Translations under genes and position numbers: made by a program | The notes under the pieces: generated by a model | What the model was told of the DNA's origin: nothing | What the model saw: the letters and a program-made list of their open reading frames with translations, nothing else | The model's database searches: none | Shown: positions 8,888-16,065 of the stretch, piece after piece | Layout: every line of letters starts with the position of its first letter | Numbering within the stretch: the stretch's first letter is position 1 | Source: Fluviibacter sp964604465 | GTDB taxonomy: Bacteria > Pseudomonadota > Gammaproteobacteria > Burkholderiales > Rhodocyclaceae | NCBI GenBank assembly: GCA_964604465.1 | Contig: CAZRYZ010000010.1 | Coordinates: 1 to 33,932 of the forward strand | Length of the DNA: 33,932 nucleotides | Direction of reading: 5' to 3'

Positions 8888-8941
8888 GGCAGAAAGCGGA
8901 GCGAACACCCTAAAAACAGCCGGAAACCCAGCCAACCCTGC

Positions 8942-8970
8942 ATTATAAAGGCTAAGGCGGCAGAGGTCGT
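8942..8970 (-). promoter_or_regulatory. Candidate sigma-70 promoter for ribF-ileS-lspA-fkpB-ispH
   Basis: On the minus strand a perfect TATAAT lies at 8947-8942, with ACGACC (weak -35, GAC core) 17 bp upstream at 8970-8965. The start would fall near 8935, about 50 nt before the chosen ribF ATG. An imperfect inverted repeat (GGCTTAAGGC ... GCCTTAGCC) overlaps the same stretch right after the amiC stop and could be a weak terminator or operator. Confidence 0.45.
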
Positions 8971-8973
8971 GCC

Positions 8974-10296
8974 TTAAGCCTTGTTGAATGAGGGATTGCG
9001 CGCCAGATACTGGCGAATGCCTCGCATGATCGCCTCGGCCAGCTTTTCCTGGTATTCCTCATCATTCAGGCGCTTTTCTTCTTCCGGATTCGATATAAAT
9101 GCGGTTTCAATGAGGATCGAGGGAATATCCGGGGCCTTCAGCACCGCAAAACCCGCCTGCTCCACCGAAGCCTTATGCAGGGCATTCACACTGCCCAGAT
9201 TGGACAGTACGGACTTTCCGAGTTTCAGGCTGTCGTTCTGGGTAGCCGTCTGGGTGAGGTCCATGAGTGTCCTGGCCAATTGCGGGTCAGCCACGGCAAA
9301 ATTGGCGCCACCCACTTTATCGGCATCGTTTTCCTTTTGCGCCAGATATCGGGCAGCCGCGCTCGACGCCCCCTTCTCAGAGAGTACAAACACAGACGAC
9401 CCCCGGGCCTCGGGTTTGATCCATGCGTCTGCATGGATCGATACAAACAGATCGGCCCGGGCACGGCGCGCCTTCTGGACGCGTGTGCCCAGCGGCACAA
9501 AGAAATCCCCATCCCGCGTCAGCACAGCCTTCATAGCCGGATCGTTTTCAATCCGGGTGCGCAGACGCCGGGCGATGGAGAGCGTGACATTTTTTTCCAT
9601 CGAACCCCGGGCGCCGATGGCACCGGGGTCTTCACCCCCGTGCCCCGGATCCAGCATGATGGTGATGGCCCGGGTCGGCTTCTTTTTGCCACGAGGGATC
9701 TCGGCCTCACGGACGGGTTCAGGTTCCGCGGACGGTTTGGCAATCTTTTCCGGCTCCGGTTTAACCGCTTCGGCAGGCGGCAGCCCCTCGCCACCTGTAG
9801 GACGTTGCTTACTGTTCACCAGCTGCATGAGGGGATCTACCGGCACCTGTGGGTAGATATCCATGACCAGGCGGCTCTGATAGGTACCCACGGGTGCCAG
9901 GTTGAAAACCTGCGGTGCAACTTCGCTCTTGAGATCCATCACCAGGCGGACAACGCCCGGCTTGTAATTGGCGGCCCGCAGTTGGTGAATGTACGGGTCG
10001 TTAGGACCCACCTTATCACCCAGACTCTTCAGAACACCATTCAGCTCGATACCCTCGATATCGACTACCAGACGCTCTGGGTTATGCACTAGGCTCTGGG
10101 TAAACTTAACGGGCCCCTGATGCTCGATCGTGACCCGGGTGTAATCCTCGGCAGGCCAGACACGCACCGCCACGATGGACGAGCCCACCGCGGCCAATGC
10201 ACCGACCGGTGTGACAGACAGCAGACACAAAGAACCGACCGACCGTAAAAAACGGCGTCGTCCGGTCACGGACTTGGGGCGGCAGTGGCGCTTCAT
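8974..10296 (-). CDS. amiC: N-acetylmuramoyl-L-alanine amidase, AmiC/AmiB-like, Tat-exported
   Basis: A 440-residue cell-wall hydrolase that removes peptide stems from peptidoglycan during daughter-cell separation. The N-terminus has a twin-arginine signal (RRRFLRS, 13-19, then a hydrophobic stretch ending ALAA). An AMIN septal-targeting domain spans about 42-150, a proline/glutamate-rich linker about 165-208, and the Amidase_3 domain about 210-435. Zinc ligands H219 (DPGHGG), E234 and H288 (SIHAD) and catalytic E397 (LIETAF) are all present. It overlaps tsaE by four bases. The name follows the tsaE-amiB order of E. coli, but Tat export is the AmiA/AmiC feature; amiB is an equally fair symbol. 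Confidence 0.92.
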   Translation of the reverse strand: MKRHCRPKSVTGRRRFLRSVGSLCLLSVTPVGALAAVGSSIVAVRVWPAEDYTRVTIEHQGPVKFTQSLVHNPERLVVDIEGIELNGVLKSLGDKVGPNDPYIHQLRAANYKPGVVRLVMDLKSEVAPQVFNLAPVGTYQSRLVMDIYPQVPVDPLMQLVNSKQRPTGGEGLPPAEAVKPEPEKIAKPSAEPEPVREAEIPRGKKKPTRAITIMLDPGHGGEDPGAIGARGSMEKNVTLSIARRLRTRIENDPAMKAVLTRDGDFFVPLGTRVQKARRARADLFVSIHADAWIKPEARGSSVFVLSEKGASSAAARYLAQKENDADKVGGANFAVADPQLARTLMDLTQTATQNDSLKLGKSVLSNLGSVNALHKASVEQAGFAVLKAPDIPSILIETAFISNPEEEKRLNDEEYQEKLAEAIMRGIRQYLARNPSFNKA

Positions 10297-10790
10297 GCGC
10301 TGTCGCCGCTCATCAGATGAACCAGCAGGGTCTCCCCCAAAGGCGTCAGGGCATCGATCGCAATCTGTCGCCCTCCGTTCGCGGTTTCAGTCAGGCTCAA
10401 GGTGCAGTCGACCGGTGGCAACCGGTCGGCCGCCCGGTCAGGCCACTCGACAAACCGCACCCCGGGTCCGACGAAATAATCTTCGAACCCGGCTTCGCTA
10501 AAGGCCTCGGGAGACTCCAGGCGATACAGATCAAAATGCGCGAGCGCCAGATCACCGACCTGGTAGGTTTCCAACAAGGGATAGGTCGGGCTTTTCACAC
10601 GACCCGTATAACCCAGACCTCGCAATACGCCGCGCACCAGGGTGGTCTTACCAGCGCCCAAATCCCCCAGCAGCGCAAAGACCAGCCCCGATGCGCCCAG
10701 CCCGGACGACAGGATCGACCAGGCGATTTGCTGACCCAGCGTCAGCGTGGCTTCTTCATCGGGCAAATAACGGGGGGTAAAACCTGGCAT
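10293..10790 (-). CDS. tsaE: tRNA threonylcarbamoyladenosine biosynthesis ATPase TsaE
   Basis: About 165 residues; P-loop GDLGAGKTT at 42-50, followed by SPTYPLLETYQ and HFDLYRLESPEAF, then GVRFVEWPDR, all diagnostic for TsaE (YjeE). It works with TsaB and TsaD to place t6A37 on ANN-decoding tRNAs. ATG 10790 gives a family-like length; an upstream in-frame TTG at 10823 would add 11 residues. TsaE-amidase order is common in gammaproteobacteria. A TATCAT at 10839-10834 could be its -10. Confidence 0.93.
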   Translation of the reverse strand: MPGFTPRYLPDEEATLTLGQQIAWSILSSGLGASGLVFALLGDLGAGKTTLVRGVLRGLGYTGRVKSPTYPLLETYQVGDLALAHFDLYRLESPEAFSEAGFEDYFVGPGVRFVEWPDRAADRLPPVDCTLSLTETANGGRQIAIDALTPLGETLLVHLMSGDSA

Positions 10791-10882
10791 TGGGCAGTAC
10801 GGCCATCGCCGATGCTGTGACAATCAGGTTGGAATGATAAACCGTCCGCCCCGTCTCTGCACTGCCCGACAATTCATGTCGC

Positions 10883-11032
10883 CTATCGGTAGTACACCTT
10901 ACAACAACCCGGGCATGCCGCCTGAGTGCTCTGATACTGCCCCATCACCATGAGCCCGATTAAGACAACTGCAAAGAGCCACCAGCGCCATTGGCAGCGG
11001 TGTTCGCTGCAGCTGCGATTCTTCTCGCTCAT
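10883..11032 (-). CDS. 49-aa single-span membrane micropeptide with C-terminal cysteine motif
   Basis: The ATG at 11032 overlaps the stop of the upstream membrane-protein gene as ATGA, which strongly suggests translational coupling. The peptide begins MSEKNRSCSEHRC, has one hydrophobic span (about residues 16-31, tryptophan-rich at its start), then AACPGCCKVYYR. Cysteines are C8, C13, C40, C43 and C44. No family is recognised. A small partner or assembly subunit of the upstream membrane protein, or a metal/thiol-binding peptide, is possible but inferred only from coupling and cysteines. Confidence 0.55.
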   Translation of the reverse strand: MSEKNRSCSEHRCQWRWWLFAVVLIGLMVMGQYQSTQAACPGCCKVYYR

Positions 11033-12207
11033 GAGGCGGGAGCACCCTGACCGGGCATAGCTGTGCGCATCAGTCGCAGAAAAAGTCCGATCGTTGCCAG
11101 CTGCAGGAGTAGCAAGGGCATAAGCAGGATCCACTGGGTGCTGCTATTGAGGATCTCAAGCGGCATCAGCGCCCGGAAGACCACAAACATGCCGAGTACA
11201 AAGGCACCCACCCCCGGGCAAATCAGCGAGAAACTCGCCGCCTGTGGGTGATCGGTCACCAGATAACGCCATCCCTGATTACGCTGCATGACGGCGCGCC
11301 CCAGGAGATAGAAGAACACCTGGACGGCCATGAAGACAAGCAATGTCACCGCAGGGAGCACCTGACCGACCGCCGCGCCCCAGACATGCTGGGCGCCCAT
11401 CATCAGCCGATAAACCGCAATGCCCAAAACCGTCGAGATCGGAATCGCCATCCAGAGCGTTCCCGAGGCAGGCGGCTTAACGCCCTCGCGCATCATGGCA
11501 GGAAATTGTACGATGAAGTGAGCGGTGGCAATAAAAAACGCAAAAACAATCAGTAAGACCGCGCCAGTGAAGCCAACGCCGGCCGTGACCTTTTCATGGC
11601 TCATGGCAGCCGATGCCGAAAAGCCCACGGCGACCATGGCAAAGGTAAAGGCAGGCAACATGCCGGCCAGACCGCTACCGGCATTGTCGGCGGTGTTTTC
11701 ATAGAGTCCGGCCAGGTGTGACGACCAGATGGTGATGGCATCCAGCGCCACCAGACCGAATCCGATCAAGGCTAGGGGGAATAACATCTCCCGGATATCC
11801 CACAGACCCGGCACAAACACCATGCCTAGGATAAACATCACGTTGATCATCATGGCCAGTACGAGAGGACGCACCATCCACTGGATACCCTGATGAGACT
11901 GTCTGAACGCAGCAAAGCCCGCACTGCGCTTGAATGCGGACAGACCGCGCAGCATCCAGACTACGAGGTAGAGATGAATCAACGCAAAGACGGCGATAGC
12001 GGCCTGCAGGAGGCGAACAAACCACCAGGCACCCTCCCCAGATCCAGCGTAGGCAGACAGAGTTTCGAATACGGGTACCGGCAAACCGGGATGTGGTGTC
12101 AGAAAGAGCAACCAGATGAAGAAACTGACGGTGAGTCCACCGGCCCCAAGCGTGGCCAGTCCGTGCAAGGGCACAAATCCGGAGGGGTTCGAATTCTGAG
12201 TCTTCAT
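11029..12207 (-). CDS. Polytopic membrane protein of unknown function (about 10 spans)
   Basis: 392 residues from ATG 12207, which has a good GGAGA Shine-Dalgarno 7 nt upstream. About ten hydrophobic helices are visible with short loops; there are few charged residues in membrane, a GFSASAAMSHEKV segment near the middle and a PPASGTLW loop. No signature motif was recognised. The number and spacing of helices recall TDT/SLAC1-like anion channels (TehA family), but I cannot support that from motifs. It is divergent from the cupin gene, and the shared intergenic region holds an AT-rich palindrome also found before the DUF2892/CMD pair, implying common control. Confidence 0.8.
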   Translation of the reverse strand: MKTQNSNPSGFVPLHGLATLGAGGLTVSFFIWLLFLTPHPGLPVPVFETLSAYAGSGEGAWWFVRLLQAAIAVFALIHLYLVVWMLRGLSAFKRSAGFAAFRQSHQGIQWMVRPLVLAMMINVMFILGMVFVPGLWDIREMLFPLALIGFGLVALDAITIWSSHLAGLYENTADNAGSGLAGMLPAFTFAMVAVGFSASAAMSHEKVTAGVGFTGAVLLIVFAFFIATAHFIVQFPAMMREGVKPPASGTLWMAIPISTVLGIAVYRLMMGAQHVWGAAVGQVLPAVTLLVFMAVQVFFYLLGRAVMQRNQGWRYLVTDHPQAASFSLICPGVGAFVLGMFVVFRALMPLEILNSSTQWILLMPLLLLQLATIGLFLRLMRTAMPGQGAPAS

Positions 12208-12290
12208 GATAAATTCTCCGCACAGTCTGATGGTTGCCAAGTGGACGGCCTGTTGGACGGCCTGATCGCCATCTGTCTCGCCATCTTTCC

Positions 12291-12312
12291 TAATATTATA
12301 TTCTAATATATA
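12291..12312. promoter_or_regulatory. AT-rich palindromic operator overlapping a promoter, copy 1
   Basis: Contains TATATT-CT-AATATA, a 6-bp-arm inverted repeat at 12297-12310, preceded by AATATTATAT (12292-12301). On the minus strand this supplies a perfect TATAAT (12300-12295) for the membrane-protein gene; on the plus strand TCTAAT (12302-12307) could serve the cupin gene. The 10-mer AATATTATAT recurs in the 14.2-kb intergenic region, 57 nt before the next plus-strand start (56 nt here). BigR/YgaV-type ArsR repressors are known to bind AT-rich palindromes, but no regulator gene is in the window. Confidence 0.5.
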
Positions 12313-12347
12313 CCATTAATCCCTCTTCCACCCTGCTTCAACCCGCC

Positions 12348-12821
12348 ATGACAACACGCCCCATCGACCAGACCCTACTAGATCAAACCTGTCAGGCGGC
12401 TGCATCGGCAGATCGCAAGCGCAAGAATGCCAACTTCCACCCGACAGACAACTTTCCGGCGCACCGCCTGATTAATGCGATGCAGCCAGGTTCCTATGTT
12501 CGGCCCCACCGCCATCAGGATGTCAGCAAGGATGAGACGATCGTTGTACTGCAAGGGCGTTTTGGTTACCTGAGTTTTGATGACGCTGGGAACATCCGGG
12601 AGACAATCACCCTATCGGCGGCCGGCCCTGTGTTGGGGGTCGATATTCCTCACGGCACTCCACATACGCTTCTGGCCCTGGAGCCTGACAGTGTGTTCTT
12701 CGAGGCCAAAGCCGGCCCTTTTGTTCCCCTCAGCGCGGAGGAAATTGCGGCTTGGTCTCCTGCTGAAGGCACCACCGAAGCCGCGCAACTCTGGCAGGAA
12801 TGGCGTGCCCGTTTTGACTGA
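12348..12821 (+). CDS. WbuC-family cupin-fold metalloprotein
   Basis: A 157-residue cupin. The family blocks R-K-N-A-N-F-H-P-T-D near residues 25-35, LINAMQPGSYVRPHRHQDVSKDE and VLQGRFGYLSFD are present, with the two histidines of PHRH and the later DIPHGTPHTLL providing likely metal ligands. WbuC proteins are often found in O-antigen loci, where their function is not well settled; here there is no polysaccharide locus and the gene instead overlaps queG by 17 bases. Its ATG follows an AT-rich promoter region by 36 nt. No strong Shine-Dalgarno is seen. Confidence 0.85.
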   Translation: MTTRPIDQTLLDQTCQAAASADRKRKNANFHPTDNFPAHRLINAMQPGSYVRPHRHQDVSKDETIVVLQGRFGYLSFDDAGNIRETITLSAAGPVLGVDIPHGTPHTLLALEPDSVFFEAKAGPFVPLSAEEIAAWSPAEGTTEAAQLWQEWRARFD

Positions 12822-13866
12822 TCCGGCAGCTCTCAAATCCCTAATCATTAACGAAGCCCGGAACCTGGGCTTTACGACCACACGCATCGGCCCGGCGCGT
12901 ATTGCCACTTCGACGCAAGCCCGTTTTGCACAGTGGTTGAAAGACGGCTGTCATGGCTCGATGGACTATATGGAACGCCATGCCGAACTACGTCAGCATC
13001 CGGCGCAACTCGTCCCCGGCGCACTGACCGTCATCAGCGTGCAGTTGCCGTATTGGCCCGCGACAGCGCAGCCAGCAGAAACCCAACTGGCCGACCGAGA
13101 TGCGGCCTATGTATCGCGTTACGCCCTCGGCCGGGATTATCACAAGGTCATTCGCAACCGCTTACAGACCCTTGCTGAACGTTTGACAGCCGTGGCGGGA
13201 CCTTTTGTGTACCGGGCCTTCACTGACTCGGCCCCGATCAAGGAAGTGGCGCTGGCCACCCAGGCGGGACTGGGCTGGGAGGGCAAGCATACGCTGGCGC
13301 TGGATCGCCAGGGCTCATGGTTCTTTCTCGGTGAAATTCTCTGCGATATACCATTGCCAGAGGACCGCGCAATCGAACCCCACTGCGGGGACTGCACGCG
13401 TTGCATTGACCATTGCCCGACAGCGGCCATTACCGCCCCATACCGGGTCGACGCCCGACGCTGCATCAGTTACCTGACCATCGAGCATCGTGGCGCGATT
13501 CCGGTTGAGTTTCGCAAAGCCATGGGCAACCGGATTTATGGTTGCGACGATTGCCAGCTGGTTTGCCCCTGGAATCGTTTTAGCCCAGAGGGCGATCCGG
13601 TCTTCCAACCCCGGCACCAACTGGATTCGGCAACGCTCCGGGAGCTATTGAGCTGGAGCGAAGATGATTTTCTGAAACGTTTCGAAGGCAGCCCAATCCG
13701 GCGTATCGGCTACGAATGCTGGCAACGCAATATCGCCGTAGCACTGGGCAATGCCACGCCTTCGGCCGAACATATTGCGGCACTGGAAAAACAAAAAGCC
13801 CAGTCGAGCCCCCTCGTTCGGGAGCATATCGACTGGGCTCTCGCGCAATTGACCGGGTCAGACTGA
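12805..13866 (+). CDS. queG: Epoxyqueuosine reductase (cobalamin-dependent, two 4Fe-4S)
   Basis: About 353 residues. It catalyses the last step of queuosine synthesis on tRNA. Visible: MDYM near 53, YVSRYALGRDYHK, the catalytic aspartate D141 in FTDSAPIKE, and ferredoxin-type cysteines C194, C197, C200, C204 then C220, C247, C250 and C254 (CGDCTRCIDHCP and GCDDCQLVCPW). I chose GTG 12805, with AGGA five bases upstream and 17-nt overlap with the cupin gene; TTG 12814 is the alternative. A longer open frame from 12577 lies inside the cupin gene and is not the start. Its last codons also encode a terminator for the opposite strand. Confidence 0.95.
   Translation: MPVLTDPAALKSLIINEARNLGFTTTRIGPARIATSTQARFAQWLKDGCHGSMDYMERHAELRQHPAQLVPGALTVISVQLPYWPATAQPAETQLADRDAAYVSRYALGRDYHKVIRNRLQTLAERLTAVAGPFVYRAFTDSAPIKEVALATQAGLGWEGKHTLALDRQGSWFFLGEILCDIPLPEDRAIEPHCGDCTRCIDHCPTAAITAPYRVDARRCISYLTIEHRGAIPVEFRKAMGNRIYGCDDCQLVCPWNRFSPEGDPVFQPRHQLDSATLRELLSWSEDDFLKRFEGSPIRRIGYECWQRNIAVALGNATPSAEHIAALEKQKAQSSPLVREHIDWALAQLTGSD
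13787..13839 (-). terminator. Minus-strand intrinsic terminator embedded in queG coding sequence
   Basis: Read on the minus strand: an 11-bp perfect stem (AGCCCAGTCGA / TCGACTGGGCT, 13839-13829 with 13807-13797), a 3-nt bulge, an inner 6-bp stem (GCTCCC / GGGGGC with one wobble), loop GAACGA, then TTTTT-G-TTTTT. It lies 50 nt past the stop of the minus-strand DUF2892 gene, in correct orientation. All bases are within codons about 328-345 of queG. Confidence 0.75.
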
Positions 13867-13871
13867 CCCGG
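13853..13871. terminator. GC-rich hairpin at the queG stop codon, between convergent genes
   Basis: A 19-bp palindrome, CCGGGTCAG-A-CTGACCCGG, contains the queG stop TGA. As RNA it forms a 7-bp GC-rich stem with a 5-nt loop on either strand. No T tract follows on either side, so it may be a weak terminator or a 3'-end stabiliser. Confidence 0.4.
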
Positions 13872-13888
13872 CCACCCTGCGCTCGGAA

Positions 13889-14131
13889 TTACTTGCAACC
13901 GGTCTTGTCGCTACCGCAACCCGTACCACAACCGGTGCCGCAGCTCCCCGAACCACCGGTCTTGCAACCGAAGATGCTGTAGGCCGGGCAGTAACGGAAC
14001 AGACCCGTCAGCAGCGGCACAACACCGATATAAGCCCATTCACCCAGCGTGCCGGTGTAGGCCAAAGCGATCAGCACGAGGCCAACCACAATACGTAAAA
14101 CACGATCCAGACCACCCACGTTCTGAGCCAT
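13889..14131 (-). CDS. DUF2892 (YgaP-like membrane part) small protein with Cys/Gly tail
   Basis: 80 residues from ATG 14131, with GGAG seven bases upstream. The N-terminal NVGGLDRVLRIVVG block, two membrane helices and FRYCPAYSIFGC are characteristic of DUF2892, the membrane segment of E. coli YgaP. There is no rhodanese domain. The C-terminus is unusual: six cysteines in total (C48, C56, C64, C68, C72, C79), the last four in a glycine-rich GxCGTGCGTGCG tail that could bind metal or carry sulfane sulfur. It diverges from the CMD gene, sharing an AT-rich operator region. Confidence 0.88.
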   Translation of the reverse strand: MAQNVGGLDRVLRIVVGLVLIALAYTGTLGEWAYIGVVPLLTGLFRYCPAYSIFGCKTGGSGSCGTGCGTGCGSDKTGCK

Positions 14132-14193
14132 TGACTTCTCCTTTATGATGAACAACGCAATCCATTTAACAGGGGCTTTATACACCCTACCTC

Positions 14194-14217
14194 AATATTA
14201 TATATAATCGTATATTT
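14194..14217. promoter_or_regulatory. AT-rich palindromic operator with divergent -10 elements, copy 2
   Basis: AATATTATAT (14194-14203) matches copy 1 exactly. A perfect 12-bp palindrome ATTATATATAAT (14197-14208) contains TATAAT on both strands: 14203-14208 for the plus-strand CMD gene and 14202-14197 for the minus-strand DUF2892 gene. Outer arms AATAT ... ATATT extend to 14216. A protein bound here would cover both promoters. The plus-strand transcript would begin near 14215, about 36 nt before the CMD ATG. Confidence 0.6.
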
Positions 14218-14250
14218 TTACAAGCTGACACATTGCAACCAGGAGGCATC

Positions 14251-14595
14251 ATGTCGAAATCTTTCAAGACCGTGACCCAAGATCTGAGCAAAGGGCTGGC
14301 ACAGTTCCGCGCCCAGGTACCCGACGTACAGGCGGGATTCAGCGCCTTGCATCACGCCGCAATGAAAGACGGTGCACTCGACGCCAAGACCAAGGAGCTG
14401 ATTGCGCTGGCCATTGGCGTTGCCGCACGCTGTGACGGCTGCATCGGCTTTCACGTACAGGCACTGATTAAACTGGGCGTCAGCAAGGAGGAGCTGGGCG
14501 AAATGCTGGGTGTGGCGGTCATGATGGGCGGTGGTCCGTCGCTAATGTACGCAGGCGAGACGATGCGCGCCTACGACGAGTTCACAGCCAAGTAA
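14251..14595 (+). CDS. Carboxymuconolactone decarboxylase (AhpD-like) family protein
   Basis: 114 residues from ATG 14251, preceded by a full AGGAGG box. A single CMD domain with the thiol signature CDGCIGFH (C61, C64, H68) and a KTKELIALAIGVAARC helix that carries the proton-relay glutamate (E49). Such proteins are AhpD-like peroxidase/disulfide-reducing enzymes or of unknown substrate; decarboxylase activity is not implied. A small hairpin at the stop (CCAAG-TAAT-CTTGG, 14588-14601) then TCTTTTT could terminate it. It ends six bases from the convergent rsmB-like gene. Confidence 0.9.
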   Translation: MSKSFKTVTQDLSKGLAQFRAQVPDVQAGFSALHHAAMKDGALDAKTKELIALAIGVAARCDGCIGFHVQALIKLGVSKEELGEMLGVAVMMGGGPSLMYAGETMRAYDEFTAK

Positions 14596-14601
14596 TCTTG
14601 G

Positions 14602-16065
14602 TCAGATCTTTTTGCGCCAGATCGCCGCAAAGAAGCCATCGGTATTGTGGCGATGTGGCAGCAATTGCAGTCCGGGTAGGCCGTCTGAACTCTGACAGGC
14701 GGCATCGGCGGGTAGCTCAACCCCCACCGCACTTAGCTGCTGGACCGGATCGATCACTTCGAACTCCGGGTGCGCGGCACTAAATGCTTGCTGAACATCA
14801 CCATTTTCCTGGGCCAGCAAACTGCAGGTGGCGTAGACCAGCACGCCACCCGGTCGGACCAGTGGTGCCGCAGCGTCCAGAATCTTCCGCTGCATTTCCG
14901 AAAGCCCCTGCACCTGCTCGGCTGTTTGACGCCACTTGAGATCAGGATTACGGCGTAACGTGCCGGTGCCTGAACACGGGGCATCAACCAGCACCCGATC
15001 AAACTTGCCTGCCAGGCGCTGAATACGATCATCCCGTTCGTGGGCAAGGCGGATGGTTTGGACATTGGAAAGGCCCGCGCGCGCCACCCGCGGTCCAAGC
15101 TTAGCCAGACGCTTCTCGGAAATATCGGTCGCGTAGAGACGGCCCGTATTCTTCATGAGTGCGCCAATGAGCAGGGTCTTCCCACCGGCACCCGCACAGA
15201 AATCCAGCACCATCTCGCCCCGCTTCGGGGCCAGCAGTGCCACCAGGAGTTGACTGCCTTCATCCTGAACTTCCATGTCGCCTTTTTCAAAGGCAGGGTG
15301 ACGCTGGATGGCAGGCTTGCCCTCGACCCGCATACCCCAAGGGGAATAAGGTGTCTCGGCGGCATGGATACCATGCTTTTCAAGCTGTGCCAGGATTTCC
15401 GGACGCTTGGCGCGAAGTGGATTGATCCGCAGATCAAGCGGTGCCGGTTGTAATAAGGCGCGCGAAAGGGCATCCCGCTCCTGTTCGGGCATCGATGACG
15501 TTGCGGCCAGGGCGTCTTCCAGCCAGCTCGGCCATTCATGACGGACGGCAGCTGATTGAGATTCGGGCGTCTTCTCCTGGCCCGCGGCTTTGAGACGACC
15601 AAACCACTCGGTTTCATCGCCCTTCAGCAGGTGTTCGATCTCGCGCAGGTTACGGTTCTGCAAGCGGATCAAAGCCGCCAGAACCAGGTAACGTGCCTCG
15701 TGTCCTTCCGGCGGCGCCGAACGACCGACGACTTCGCGAAGACTGTTGAGGTGGCGCAAGACCAGATAGGTCATTTCAGCCAGACGCCCACGATCGGTAT
15801 GCCCCAATTCACGATGGGTCTTGAAATACTGTGACAAGACACCATCGGCAGGGCGTTCGAACTTGAGCACCTCGGCCAAAAGGCTAATCGCCTGAGCAAT
15901 GAAGGGACGCGGCAGCGCCTGCTCGGCCGGACTCTTCGGGGCCACGGTCGATGTAGCTCCGGACTTATTCGATCCCTTCGCGACGACCTTTCCCGCTGCC
16001 TTGCGGACCGCAGCTGTTGCGCCGCGGCCTGAGTGGCTCTGACGACTCTTGGGCTTTTTGATCAT
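14602..16065 (-). CDS. RsmB/NOP2-family RNA m5C methyltransferase
   Basis: 487 residues. A basic, low-complexity N-terminal tail (about 1-45) is followed by a NusB-like/FMU N-terminal helical region and the SAM-dependent methyltransferase core: FCAGAGGKTLLI (motif I), LYATDISEKRL, FDRVLVDAPCSGTGTLRRNPD (motif IV, C364) and YATCSLL (motif VI, C414, the nucleophile). It most likely methylates C5 of a cytosine in 16S rRNA (RsmB-like), but the usual fmt-rsmB context is absent and purN-dedA lie upstream, so a paralogue is possible. Its ATG overlaps the purN stop as ATGA. Confidence 0.88.
   Translation of the reverse strand: MIKKPKSRQSHSGRGATAAVRKAAGKVVAKGSNKSGATSTVAPKSPAEQALPRPFIAQAISLLAEVLKFERPADGVLSQYFKTHRELGHTDRGRLAEMTYLVLRHLNSLREVVGRSAPPEGHEARYLVLAALIRLQNRNLREIEHLLKGDETEWFGRLKAAGQEKTPESQSAAVRHEWPSWLEDALAATSSMPEQERDALSRALLQPAPLDLRINPLRAKRPEILAQLEKHGIHAAETPYSPWGMRVEGKPAIQRHPAFEKGDMEVQDEGSQLLVALLAPKRGEMVLDFCAGAGGKTLLIGALMKNTGRLYATDISEKRLAKLGPRVARAGLSNVQTIRLAHERDDRIQRLAGKFDRVLVDAPCSGTGTLRRNPDLKWRQTAEQVQGLSEMQRKILDAAAPLVRPGGVLVYATCSLLAQENGDVQQAFSAAHPEFEVIDPVQQLSAVGVELPADAACQSSDGLPGLQLLPHRHNTDGFFAAIWRKKI

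Noticed and set aside
8981..10092. Two long plus-strand frames opposite amiC
   Set aside because: amiC is complete with all catalytic residues; the frames are antisense shadows with Arg/Ser-rich composition.
12240..12262. Tandem TGGACGGCCTG repeat upstream of the membrane protein
   Set aside because: Two short copies with no link to the promoter elements; kept only as a minor local duplication.
12577..12804. Upstream extension of the queG frame
   Set aside because: These codons overlap the intact cupin gene in another frame and do not resemble the QueG N-terminus.
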